A stretch of DNA of 64,000 nt from Alopecurus myosuroides (taxonomy: Eukaryota > Streptophyta > Magnoliopsida > Poales > Poaceae): contig CM054060.1 in assembly GCA_028641055.1 (NCBI GenBank), forward strand, positions 56,570,292 to 56,634,291, given 5' to 3'. Below are positions 15,901 through 38,695 of this stretch, piece after piece. The stretch's first letter is position 1, and each line of letters begins with the position of its first letter. The position numbers were made by a program, and so were the translations under genes. Below the pieces are notes generated by a model that made no database searches, was not told the DNA's origin, and saw only the letters and a program-made list of their open reading frames with translations.

Positions 15901-18319
15901 TGGGTCAACTGACAGCTAAACTTATGTAAACAGAATAACACAACAACATTGTTACCAACATAAGTAAACTACCAAAAACTGAAAACATGGAAAACACGCA
16001 TATACACCCATACATTGCATTGTCTTGCCATTTTCCTTGAGAATATGCCCCTATTTTTGCTTTGTAGTACAATGTATAAATCAAGTTAATTACCATAATG
16101 TTTTTCTTTCCAAAAGGCAGGACCGCAGAATACCATCTCAGATAAGCTCACTTATCCTCGACTTTCGTTCAAGAATAATGATTCTAGAGAAATCTCGTAA
16201 ATTTACTGAGGCTAGATACGGTGTCAAAGGTGTACCTTAGCAACACTCCAATTGATAGTATTCGTACAAAAGGCTGCCAGACTATGATTAAGAGCATCAA
16301 AGCAGTACCTGCGGAAGCAATAAACAATAACAGTGAATCGTTTTGACTACAAAACCAGAACATTAGCATGCATGAACCTACAAGACCTTTATTCCTCGTA
16401 GTAATAATATTCTTAGATCAGCACTATCAAGATAAAAATCAGAACCATTTTCTCTACATGCACTGTTGAACTCTCAAGAGATGGAACCATGAAGGGGGTC
16501 ACATTAAAGAAGCACCAGTTCACTAAGTTGCCAATGCTAATTATAAACTAAAAAAAATGTTGGTATACGAGCGTCGCACAAATTTGTTTGGCACTGCTCA
16601 CCGTAAGCAATAGTGGCAAATGGAAGTCGAGCAATGCGCTTCAGTTTCTGGCTAAACTCATAATAGCCCTGCATGTCAAAAGATGAAATATACTATTTAA
16701 TATTTAGAACGAAACTAAGAGACGCAGCATGTTGAATTAAAATAAAGGAAGTTGCTGAACAAGGAAACTAGGGACCTTGAGTACAATGCTTATAAATACA
16801 TTTTTGTTATCAAGAAAGTGAAACATGTAACACAACTAAAAATATATAACAGAATGATGATGGCACATAATAGCAGATGGTATTGACCTATTGATATTCA
16901 AACATAACCAAGAACTCTATTGCGGAGAAGATCAAATAGGGTTTTCATAGAAGAGCTATATTTATGAAACTTCAAAGTGTCGATCAAATAAATTACTCTC
17001 CAACAAACCCATCACCTCTAGTACACGAAATAAGAAGAAATAGAACAAATTAAAGGATAATGTTTTATTTGTCGTACCTGCAACCTCACTTTCCTGACCT
17101 GGTGAACCCAATATTGTTGAAAAATGCCTGTGATAAATTTTATGTGAGAATGAAGTAAATAGCTAATATCAAGAGAAATAACATGAAACCAGTAAATAGT
17201 AAAAGAATGGAGTAGCCGAAAGTATGCAGGTGCAGAAAGAATGAGCCAGCTGATCTGATAGAACACCTGTAAGAAGAAGAAGGATAACATTGGCGCTGCA
17301 AAGCAATGGGGAGATCATGTGTGGTACAAGGACAAATATCCATGGCGTTGACACGGATACAGCAGCATAACCTACCTAGAGAACAAGAAAACACAGGTAT
17401 TATAAAGTGGGCAAAAGGAAGTAAAACAACAATGTTGCTGACTAATGATAGTTTCCAAGGGATAACAAAATAGGCTTGTATCCAAGGTCATCTTCTTAGT
17501 CATGATAAAAGTAAATGTGATCAGCATTAACAGACAAGTCCTTACCAACAATATACAGTACAAGGTGCCACTAACTATGCTTCTAGGCTCCCGATGACCA
17601 GATAAGGGAGCTTCATGTAGTAAATCGATAAACCTACACAAACGAAGAATCATACTATTTAGTTTCATGCACCAACCATATACTTTGACATATACATCCT
17701 GAGGAAATATTATGATTGCCAAAAACTAAAGCAGTATGACCTCTAAAAGGGACAAGTAAATGCTCAGACCGCTCAACTAACTATCTCTGTTTCTCTATTA
17801 CCCTTGGTCTAACTTGTGTACCTAATTCAGGCAACAATTGCATTGAGATTAAACCAGCAAGTGCAATCACCTCGGCCAAACTACTCCACACTCAGACAAG
17901 TCAGTAACCCCATTGACAGGTGAATGGGTTCAGATCATCGATAAGGAAACCTACGCACAGGCAGATACATGGGGGCAGAAATGCAGATTCAGAAAACTAT
18001 CCCCATGCCTTGTTTTCGCACCAGTACTACAAAAAAAATTGCAACCGATCGCTGGAGTCATGCAGCACGGGCATGCCAAATCCCTAGGAAGCACCGAAAC
18101 CTACGATTCCGTGGACTGCATCACGAAACCTGACAAGAGATTGGCCGGAGTTCCGCCGCCATTGCCGCGGAATTGAGAATTTGAGATCATGGTTCACCAC
18201 AGGCACGGCCGAAACGTCTGATGGACCAAGGGATTAGGGCAGCGCACTCACAGCGAGTCCTCCTCGGAGGCGGGAAGGACGGAGGAGGAGGACGCCGTGC
18301 CACTCCGCTCGTGCGGCAT
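12990..18319 (-). CDS. TMEM192-family membrane protein with C-terminal coiled coil
   Basis: Exons, in transcript order: 18252-18319, 17546-17633, 17267-17375, 17078-17127, 16602-16668, 16236-16308, 15320-15375, 14874-14970, 14525-14606, 14050-14112, 13853-13912, 13325-13417, 13176-13238, 12990-13088. The sum is 1068 nt and 355 residues, all introns GT-AG, phase consistent throughout. After a Ser/Glu-rich N terminus, hydrophobic segments lie at roughly residues 43-62, 66-90, 127-150 and 152-172, suggesting four membrane passes. YIHKYNSLNGRPDILRSLYS follows. Residues 215-355 are rich in Glu, Arg, Leu and Gln and look like a long coiled coil (for example residues 252-271 and 324-350). From memory this layout matches plant proteins of the TMEM192 family, which include Arabidopsis FRIGIDA-interacting protein 1; that name is less certain than the exon structure. 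Two introns contain Stowaway MITEs. Confidence 0.78.
13608..13710. mobile_element. Stowaway MITE in TMEM192-type intron 11
   Basis: A 103-bp palindromic element with ends CCCCCTCCGATCC and GGACCGGAGGGAC, TA on both sides (13606-13607 and 13711-13712). Its core is shared with the copy at 25383. Confidence 0.88.
15658..15833. mobile_element. Stowaway MITE in TMEM192-type intron 6
   Basis: A 176-bp inverted-repeat element with ends CTCCCTCCGTATC and GATACGGAGGGAG, flanked by TA (15656-15657 and 15834-15835). It is the same subfamily as the copy at 21014. Confidence 0.93.
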
Positions 18320-18442
18320 CGCCGCTTGCCGCCGCGATGCAGGGGAGTTCGTCCCCCCGCTCCACTGTCCGCGCGCGCCTCCTCCGGCCTCCGGATCCGA
18401 CGGGTGGTCGCGGGTGAAGCTTAGGTTGCCACTCTCGTGTGA

Positions 18443-18450
18443 TTTATAAA
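18443..18450 (-). promoter_or_regulatory. Possible TATA box of the TMEM192-type gene
   Basis: On the minus strand TTTATAAA lies about 125 bases before the ATG at 18319, a suitable distance for a TATA box with a leader of roughly 90 bases. No experimental start is known. Confidence 0.4.
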
Positions 18451-18840
18451 TAAAACTAGTATAAAACGCGCCGGGGAATTGGATGCGAGCTCTTTGATCT
18501 GCGTGGCGTGGGTAACGTCAGCCTCTCTCCCGCGGAGGAAGAAGACACAATGTGCGAGTGGCTGTTCGCACTGGGCACGGGCGCATCACCCCGTACGCTT
18601 CTCTGAGACTGCAGGTGGTCCCACGCCGCAGCGTTTTTTTTTTTTGAGATTACCGCAGCGTTTTTCAGATGACATAACAGCGTTGGTAAAATTGACTGCT
18701 CTGGAAGGTAAAATCCGTCATTCATCCCCTCTGCTGTTTTCAGGAGCAGTTTTATAAGTTTATTACTCTCTGAACTTTATGTGAAATTGCTAATTTATGG
18801 GGGGAAAAAAAGAGACCCATGACAGAAATTGCTAATTTAT

Positions 18841-18962
18841 TAGCACTTAGGGTTTATTTTTATAGAAGAATTGCTCCTTCCTGAGAATTCTAGAAATTCA
18901 AACTCTAGTTGTCTAGGTCAGCCTCTGCTCCCCTAACCACTGGGCCTCTGCCCCGTTCTAAA
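18841..18962 (-). mobile_element. tRNA-derived SINE, about 122 bp
   Basis: Read on the minus strand, the 5' end carries a pol III A-box-like AGGCCCAGTGG and, about 32 bases later, a B-box-like AGTTTGAATTTC. The 3' end is AT-rich (ATAAAAATAAA). The insert is flanked by the 15-bp direct repeat AAATTGCTAATTTAT at 18826-18840 and 18963-18977, as expected of SINE integration. A further perfect copy of the flanking repeat (with one extra G) lies at 18783-18798. The family is not assigned. Confidence 0.62.
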
Positions 18963-19306
18963 AAATTGCTAATTTATCATCAACATGAATATTGCTTAGT
19001 AACCTGACACTTATTTCCATAAGAGATGCCAGAGTATATATGCATAAACTGTTACCTGCATAGTTCTGTTCTTCAATACAGTTACAGGAAGGTCAAAATT
19101 TCAATACTAACAGTATAGCTTGTTTGTAGTTGTACACGCGAAAAGAAAATGGGTTTCAAAACCAATTTTGAGATACCCCTAAAAATCTTCTCTTCTATTT
19201 TGTTCAGTATAGCAGCCAAAGTTTTTCTCAGTGGAACAAAAAAATCAATGAATTCCACCCATCATCTAGAGAACAAAGCGAAGGTCGAATTCCAGGCCCG
19301 AACTCT

Positions 19307-29981
<10,675 letters not shown>

Positions 29982-30845
29982 CGGAGCCGCGAGGGGGCTC
30001 TGCTTTTATGGGCCCAGCACCCCCACCGGTCGGCGGCGAGGTCGGTTTTACTTTCAGAGGCGCGGCAATGGCATCGTGGGATAAGGAAGGGGATTGGCGA
30101 GCGTGCGAGGGAGAGGGGAGAGAGCCTGAGCCGGAGAAGAGAGGTGTGGAGGGGGTTGGCTCGTTCGGGGAGACGGGAGAGGCTGCGGTGTGGGGCCGCC
30201 ATCGTTGGGCCACTTTTCCGATCGAAAGGAGTGAGTCGCTGGGTTGGGCTGGCTGTGCGCGCGGGTTGGAATTTTGGGCCGTCACACGCGTGTTTGGTTC
30301 AGCACAAGGAGCCCGGAGAGAGCGGTTGTTTTCATCCCAGCTCCTCGGGCCTCATTATTTTCAAAAACAAAACAAAAACCATATTTTTTATATTCAAAAG
30401 TTCTAAAAAAAGATCCCACATATGCGTATAGATGTGACATATCATTAAAATGTATTTAATTTTTGGGATGCACACCAAAAAGAATTTTAGTCTATGATAT
30501 TGGATAGTGCCCCTATTATGGTTGGTGGACCATCGATAAGAACCATGTATTTTACTCCGCATGGACACACGGTAAGGACGTTAAGCCGACAATCCAAAGA
30601 GGGAAAGGGTGGTGATAAAGATGCTTGTTTGTATCTTTTTATTGGCTCCACCCTCACATAACACATGCTGCAGAGATAGAATATTTATGCTTCACAATCA
30701 TACTTTCTGCATTCTCGGAGAACGACTATAGCTCGGTTATTGTCTCCATCACATTGGGTGTGTTTGGTAGCCTGTGTCATCCTAGATTGGGTTTCTCAAG
30801 TGAGATGGGTTGGCCTTATACAGGTTGGTTTATGATTTTGTCGGG
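29982..30845. other. IleRS promoter region and intergenic
   Basis: Positions 29982-30250 are GC-rich with many CpG and probably contain the promoter and transcription start of the minus-strand synthetase gene; no TATA box is clear. From 30350 the sequence turns AT-rich without recognisable genes. The final part (from about 30758) resembles a dispersed repeat that continues beyond the 15-kb retrotransposon at 45963. Confidence 0.4.
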
Positions 30846-30850
30846 TGTTT

Positions 30851-33800
30851 TGTAGAGGCCCCAAACCGGAAGGTCCAGAACCCCTCATATGCATACATTC
30901 ACGATCCCAGGAAATTCAATCGTGAACAACATACGAAGTGGTACACAGATACATTATCCATTACACTAATAACAACAGTTTTACAAGCCAATTATCACAT
31001 GACCAAGTCTTTATTAGCTGTCACGCAGGACAGGCAAAGTCTCACAACTCACAAACAGAGCGGAAAACAAACACACTAGATAGCCCATGTCACGCCGTCA
31101 CCGACAGCCTGCTGACCGGGAGCCGGGCCTAGTTCGCGTAGTCGTCAGAGTAGTACCCTTCCTCGTATTCTTCATCCAAAGGCGTCTCCTCAAAGTCTGG
31201 CCAAGTAAATAGCCAGGGGCGAAACCAATATGAGTACTTTTGAATGTACTCAGCAAGTCATCCTTCATACACTTACAAAATGCATCATGCTTATATGGTG
31301 GATAGGAAGGCTATAAATAGGGATCACTACCTATGGTGTACATCTAAGATGACATCATAGTTGCATTCACTTTTATCTGTATCTTCGTTGAAGAAGATAC
31401 TTCGGAAGAAAATAATATAATTTTGTCTTTCTCTTGTAGATATCGCATGTACAAGAGGTTTTATAAAAGAAAGTTTTCTTTGCAAAATTTTTTGGAACAA
31501 CATGTCCAGATCCTTCATCAGTACCTCCCAGGTACAAGTCCTTTGTTCAAAACATATTTTGAAAACTTGACACAATACTAGCTACATGGCCTTTCAACTG
31601 CCCATATCCGAGGGCTCGGCTATTCTGAATAGTTTTACTCTGCAGAGGTGTACACATTCCACTAGATCCAATCATCTGCCATGAACCACCCATGGATCGA
31701 CACAGCGATATGCAAGCATCAGAAGAATGATCCTAACTGACCACTCTGACACAAGCTAGTATATGCTCATTCCTTCAGTTGGGGTGTTCTCCCCGGCATC
31801 AGGTCCCACCCTGCCTAGCCAGGAGACCCAACTGTCGCTTCCGGAGGAGAACTTAATCCCTCACTGTGTATGTCCCGTTTCTCCCTCCTGGCGACACTTC
31901 GGTTCATAGAATCATCCTCTCTATAGCATCTTGGAATGAAACACACACTAACAAGTTCATGTATCTAGATAGGCCCTGTACCCATGTTGGGGTAGAGTGG
32001 CAGTACTTCTTGGTTGTCCAGCGAAGACTAGGTTATGTGCCTTTTGTAAACATTTTTGAAAACAACCCTTTACCTCCCCCGGTAAAACAAGGTCGCACCT
32101 CTTCACCGTGGACTTTTCATAGAACCATTTTTGTTTGCAAAAGCACATTTTAAAAATGTCCACTTAGGAACTCATGATTATTATCTTAGGCGTTGTTTAT
32201 ATACCTTATGGTGGCTAAAGGCTTGGTAACACCAAGTTGACTAATGGCAAAGTGACAATATAATATATAATAATAGTAGTAATATCCACTCAATAAACAT
32301 AGTTTTTGGTAACCAAGTTTTTGAAAACTTCAGAAGTAGATGTTGCATGATAAATAATGATAAGTAGGAATAACAGCAAGCTTTAAGGATGGCTTGCCTT
32401 GGAGGAAACGATGGTCTTGCTCGTGATCACAACAGGAGTGGTAGTAATAACCTCCTGCTACAACTATCTCTTCTTCGATTTCTATCGTCGTAAAATAAGA
32501 GTGATAACACTCAATCAGAACCTTACTAAGCAAGCAATTACACTCAGCTATAACATACAGCAAGCAATGAACACACAAAAATAACACACGAGTTCATAAA
32601 AACAATTCTACACAAGCATGCATCAAAAGTAATAATATTTACTATTATTACTACAACTACTATGGTTGAAATAAATTATTTCTCAACCAAATGAGATGGA
32701 ACCAGTGGGTGTTCCACTCAGTTTTCCATGTCATTTAAGAGGTATTAAGCCTCTGGCCCAACTTGTGGAAACCAAAATATTCTAAGTAAAAATACTACAA
32801 GATAATCTAGTGAAAACAATACTACTAGTAATAAATATTAAACCTACACATGCATTCCTAAAGAAACAAATATGGCCTTACAAAGATAAAAACAAGTAAT
32901 AACCAGTACCAAAATGGTACTGGATCCATGTGAAAACACTCATATTAACTTGAGCAAAAATCTAGCTAATCATTCCCATCTACAAAATTAAATAGAGATA
33001 AACTAGATATTACTCCTATGCTCATACTAGTTTCAAACAAATCCTAAACATGCATAAACTTTCTAACATGTCATCTCTGTGAGAAAACAACATGATAACA
33101 CTCAACACAACATTTCAACATGCTAGAAAACATAATAATACTAGCAAGCAATTATTAACAAAACAAAACTACTCATTTTATTCCTAACAGAAAAGTGCAT
33201 TTTCTTAGATCTGTTGCCAAAATAAATCTAGAGCTCTAAAAATCACACAAAGCTAGGAAAATATAGATCTATCCAATACCTAACAGATCCATTTGGATTC
33301 ACCTCAAAAAGTGCTGTAAAATAAATCCTAAAAATCACAGAACAGGCTACTGGATTTTTACCAAAATGGATGCCATTTCCAAATGGTAGCTCACCTTGAG
33401 GTGAGGTCAAGTTCTACTGGTAGATGTAGTCAAGGGCCACTCCAGGAATTTTAGTTTCCACATTTTAACCATTTCAATCAAAAGTTATTCCACTTTTGCC
33501 TTAATAGACAGTGCTCAGTTGAACATTTTTCATTTGTTCTCAAAACGTTCAAATCCAGTTCTGCAAGTTGCATCCGTTCAAGAATTCGTTCATACACCTC
33601 AGGTAATTTTGGTTCATTTTATTTTTGAGTTTAACATTCTCTTACACGATTAAAGTAAAACAGAAGATTCAGTTCATTTTAGAAAAGAAAAATAAAAACG
33701 CCCGCGGGCTGAGCAACACACGGGCGCTCGGCCCAGTTGCGCTCGGCGGCCCGCCTCGCTTCCACGACGCGCGCGAAGGCGCGTACCGGTTCGCGATTCA

Positions 33801-35510
33801 AACGTGGCCGTAGATCTTTAGATCTACGGCGCACGGTCATCGCCTCACTCTCTCTCTTTTCTTTTTCTCTCCGACGATGACGTGAGCGGACGGCGGTGAA
33901 CCAGGGTGAAATAGCTCACCTAGGGGGGTTGCAGCACCACGGCGAGTGGTTGAGGAGATCGCAGATGCTCGTGGCTGTGCAGGGGCGCAAAGATCAAGGC
34001 TCGGGGTAGCTTCAATCAACGGCGCCGTGCAGACATCCCGCGGCGGCTCCGACGTGCTCTCCGGCGCCCCTGCAAACGAGGAACCACGGGGAGTGTCAGG
34101 ATAGCTCTACGGTGGGTGGGGGGTCGATCTAAGGTGACAGAGAGAGCTGGGGTGGACTCAGGCGAGAGTATTCCACCTCGGGTGTCCGTGGTGGCCTCGG
34201 TGGTTCTCCGGCGTTCTCTGGATAGCTAGGGATGCTCGAGCTCATTGCGGTGGATAGGGAGAGTGAGTGAGTGAGAGTGAGGGTGTGCGCACAGTCAGGG
34301 GCCTTGGGCATGGCTTTATAGGGGCTGGCGGCAGTGGTGCACGCCCGGGTGGCCACGGGCGTCAGCGAGACGCGCCCGTGCGCGCTCTGGCATGCCCATG
34401 ACGTGCCCTACGGCTCTTGGGTGCGTCCAGGGGAGTGACAAGGCCGGTCAAAGGCCACTTGGGCGAGGAGAAACGAAGAAATATCATGGGTGGCACTGTG
34501 GCACGCGACAGGGATGAGCCTGTCAGGCCGTGCCCATCCCTCCCCTCCCGTTTTCCTCTCTCTTCTTCCCTCTCTCTCTCCCTCTCCGGTCAGAGAAACT
34601 TGGTGGCTAAGGGATGAAACGGTAGGGTGCTGACTAGGCTTCTAGAAGCTCAAGACCTTGCAGCATTTGGTTGAACCAATAAAAAGATATGATCATTTGA
34701 AAATCGTGCAAACTCGCTGTTTCTGAAAAAAAAATCAGTTTCAGTTTCCAGAATTTTTCTAAGTGTTGGGTTGGCAGTGTGGATTAGCCAAATATTTTAG
34801 TTGTTTTCATGAACCAATTTTTATCCAAAATTTGTTTTCCAAGTATGGTTCTGTTAAGCAACTTTTGTACTTTCATAAACGGCAAAAGGAAACAAATTTG
34901 GAACTCAAATGCACCATGAAAACAAGGTGGAAAAATGGCTAGTTTGGGTTTTTCTCTGTTTTCCAAAAATCACTAATTCTGTCTTATTTTCTTAACACAA
35001 AAACACCAAGCAATTGATTGTTTCTGTGATTCAATTTTTCAAACTAAGTTAACCAATTTGTAGTCCATATAATAGAGATCACACCCATGTAAAGAAAACA
35101 CAAAATATGAATCCCTAGCATATAGATAACAAGGGTGAAAAACACCTAATTGGCTTATTTTTCAGAAATGGTTTTTAATAGAAAAACTTAAGGAAAACAT
35201 GAGATTAAACTTTTGTCAAATTATTTTCTTGATTCCAATCAATCCAAATATTAATTATAAGTTTATTACAACATTGCCACAAGAATTTGGATGAACAACT
35301 TTTGAAACACCAGGTGGAAAACAATCCAGAAATATCCAGAAAACATCAGAAACAAAGTGAATGATTTTTGAATCAAATTTTCTTGCATTGCATAGATAAC
35401 CATGGTTCAATACATAATGTTGGATTACACAAGGGCATTAAAAGTTTTTGTTGGCTCACAAAAATGGTCTCCCTCATGTGTTACAAGTGTCCCAAATCTG
35501 GGGTGTGACA
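30851..35510 (-). repeat. 3' LTR of the 15-kb Gypsy element
   Basis: 4660 bp, plus-strand ends TGTAGAGGCC and GGGTGTGACA. Compared with the other LTR it holds an extra 192 bp (35063-35254) and about ten extra bases near 35330. A promoter-like TATAAAG is present at 34320-34312 on the minus strand. Confidence 0.95.
34312..34320 (-). promoter_or_regulatory. Putative LTR TATA box (3' LTR)
   Basis: TATAAAGCC on the minus strand in a GC-rich setting, conserved in the other LTR. If used, U3 would be about 1.2 kb and R plus U5 about 3.4 kb. Confidence 0.5.
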
Positions 35511-35525
35511 GATCTCCCCCCTTAA
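35511..35525 (-). other. Polypurine tract of the 15-kb Gypsy element
   Basis: On the minus strand AAGGGGGGAGATC directly precedes the 3' LTR, the usual place for plus-strand DNA priming. Confidence 0.85.
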
Positions 35526-35552
35526 AAGAATCTCGCCCCGAGATTCGCGGGT

Positions 35553-38500
35553 TTAGTCTTTAAGGAAATCAGGGAAATCCTTTCTGATATAATCTTCACG
35601 CTCCCAGGTTGCTTCCTCCTCTGAATGATTCGTCCACTGAATCTTAAGGAACTTGAAAGCATTTATCCCGGTAGCACGAACATTCTCCTCAAGTACCCGC
35701 AGGGGTCGATCACGGTAGGTCAAATCATCATTGATGTCAATTGTGTTGAAGTCAATGTCTTGGTAGGTGATATTATTCTCAGGTAGATGAAGACACTTCT
35801 GGAGCAATGACACGTGAAAAACATCATGAAAGGCTGACAGCTCTTCAGGTAGCTCCATCTGATAAAATACCTCTCCACGACGGGCTAGGATCTTAAATGG
35901 GACAATATACCGGGGTGCGAGCTTTCCCTTGACATGGAAACGTTGCATCCCTTTGAGTGGCGTAACACGAAGATACATGAAATCTCCTATAATGAAAGAT
36001 ACATCGCGACGCTTAGTGTCCGCATAGCTCTTCTGGCGTGATTGTGCGGCTTTAAGACGGTCACGGATGAAATGCACTTGCTCCTCTGTAGCTTTCAGAG
36101 TATCAACTCCAAGATTTGACCGTCTCCTGTTTCAGTCCAGTTCAGAGGTGTACGGCATTTCCGTCCATACAATGCTTCAAAAGGTGCCATCTGCAGGCTT
36201 GACTGATAGTTGTTATTGTAGGAAAACTCCGCAAACGGCAGACAGTCTTCCCACTTAACTCCATAGGACAAAACACAGGCACGAAGCATGTCCTCCAATA
36301 TCTGGTTCACACGCTCTGTCTGTCCATCAGTCTGCGGATGGTAGGTTGTGCTAAAGTCTAGCTTGGTTCCCAAGGCTTCGTGTAACTTCTTCCAGAATCG
36401 ATAGGTGAATTGTGATCCTCGATCTGACACAATCCTACTGGGAAGTCCATGTAGACTGACTATCCGAGAGATATGGAGATCAGCAAGCTGGTCTCCACGA
36501 TATGTGGTCTTGACAGTTATAAAGTGTGCAACTTTGGTGAGCCTGTCAACGACTACCCATATCGAATCATTTCCTCGACTGGACCGTGGCGGTCCAGTAA
36601 TGAAGTCCATTCCAACTTCGTCCCATTTCCAAACAGATACTTGCAATGGCTGTAACAAACCAGCGGGACGTTGATGTCCAGCCTTTACTTGCTGACAAAT
36701 ATGGCACTTGGCTATAAACGAGGCAATATCTCGCTTCATTCCATGCCACCAAAACTTCTCCTTCAAATCTTGATACATTTTAGTTCCTCCAGGGTGAATA
36801 GAGTATAAAGTGTCATGAGCCTCAGTCATGATTGTTTGCTTCAACTCAGATTCAACCGGAACACAAATGCGTCCTTCATACCATAAGACTCCATCAGAAT
36901 CAATGGTAAAACCGACAACTTCTTCTTTCTCCATGCGGGTTTTAATTCCCTCAATGCTCTTCTGGCCCTTCTGAGCTTCCTTGATTTGATCAACTAGAGT
37001 TGGTTTAACTTCCATGGCGTCCAACATGCCATAGCTGACCACCTCGATACCAAGCTGGTCAAGTTCTTTCCACAACTCCAGTTGTCTGATCTGAATCATA
37101 GAATTCAGAGAGACCGGCTCTCGACTAAGAGCGTTTGCAACAACATTCGCCTTTCCGGGGTGATAGTGGATACTAAGATCATAGTCCTTGATGAGCTCTA
37201 TCCAACGGTGTTGCCTCATATTGAGTTCACGTTGTGTGAAGATATACTTCAAACTCTTATGATCTGTATAGATTTCACACCTCTTCCCAATAAGGAAATG
37301 TCGCCATGCTTTGAGAGCATGTACAACAGCAACAAGCTCTAAGTCATGAGTAGGATAATTCAGCTCATGTGGTCTCAACTGACGTGAGATAAACGAGATG
37401 ACCTTTCCTTCTTGCATGAGAACACTCCCAAGGCCAAGCTTAGAAGCATCACAATACACATCGAAACTCTTGGAGACATCCGGCATAATGAGTACCAGGG
37501 CTGTCACCAGTCGATTCTTCAAATCTTGAAAACTCTCAGCACATTTGTCCGTCCAAACGAACTTGCTATCCTTCTTGAGCAACTGAGTGAGTGGTTTGGC
37601 TATACTGGAAAATCCTTGAACAAACTTGCGATAATATCCGGCTAATCCTAGAAAAGATCTTACTTCAGTCTGATTAGTCGGGGCAGCCCGATTAGCGACA
37701 GACTGAATCAGAGCAGGGTCAACAGAGATTCCACCTCCGGATACTACGTGTCCAAGAAATCCAACTTCTTTCAACCAGAATTGGCACTTACTGAACTTGG
37801 CATACATTTGATGTTGTCGAAGTGTTCCGAGATCAATTCTCAGATGTTCTTCGTGTTCTTCCTCATTCTTGGAGTAAAAAAGAATGTCGTCAATAAAGAC
37901 CACGACAAACTTGTCCAGGCATTCCATGAAAACCTTATTCATAAGATTCATGAAGTAGGCGGGGGCATTGGTCAGACCAAAAGACATCACGGTGTACTCA
38001 TACAACCCGTAACGTGTGGTGAAGGCGGTCTTTGGAATATCGGTCTCACGAACCTTCAACTGATGATAACCAGTATGAAGATCGATCTTTGAGAAAATTC
38101 TAGCCCCATTTAGCTGGTCAAACAGGTCTTCAATTTCGGGCAGCGGGTATTTGTTTTTGATGGTAACATCATTCAACTTTCGGTAATCCACACATAGACG
38201 TGAGGAACCGTCCCGCTTGTCCACAAAAATGACAGGTGATCCCCATGGTGATGCACTAGGGCGAATTAGACCTTTTCTCAACATGTCGTCCAGCTGCTTC
38301 TTCAACTCATCTAGCTCCTTTGGGTTCATCCGGTAAGGTTTCTGTGCTATGGGTCCAGTACCAGGTATTAACTCAATAACAAACTCGATATCCCGATCAG
38401 GCGGCATACCGGGTAACTCCTCAGGAAACACATCCGGGTATTCACATACTACCGGAACTTCCTCAAGTGCATATGTGGCTATACCAGTGTGGCAGTGAGT

Positions 38501-38695
38501 CTCTGACTTCGACTTGGTTGCGGCGAAAGCAACCCTTTCCCCATCACTGGCAGTCAATGATATGGACTTTCTGGTGCAGTCAATCACACCACTATACTTG
38601 GTCATCCAATTCATGCCTAGTACTACTTCTATCCCTTGGGATCCCAGTACTATCATGTCGGCGTGAAAAGTTTTCCCTTGTATGTCCACGGGTAC
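35553..38695 (-). pseudogene. Gypsy pol: RT, RNase H, integrase, chromodomain-like tail
   Basis: Continues in the same frame as gag-protease after the stop at 38696-38698. Order on the minus strand: a short protease C-terminal part; reverse transcriptase ([20 protein letters not shown], catalytic FIDDIL); RNase H (YCDAS, YTDHKSL); integrase with a zinc-binding HHCC region (about 36830-36680), DFITG and SDRGSQF acidic residues, and [13 protein letters not shown] one-base frameshift near 36110 moves the C-terminal part into another frame (36077-35553). That part contains SLLQKC and a chromodomain-like segment with HSEEEATWERED, ending at 35553. The tail places the element among chromoviruses, probably near the Tekay/Del group; this subgroup call is inference. 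Confidence 0.9.

Larger units (their letters stand above)
18320..19306. other. Intergenic: TMEM192-type promoter and synthetase 3' flank
   Basis: The left part (to about 18480) is the promoter of the gene to the left. The right part, next to 19307, should hold the 3' untranslated region of the synthetase gene. A tRNA-derived SINE and its direct repeats occupy the middle (listed separately). Confidence 0.4.

Noticed and set aside
18885..18960. Possible functional tRNA gene on the minus strand
   Set aside because: A and B boxes are present but no cloverleaf can be folded; AT-rich tail and flanking direct repeats indicate a SINE.
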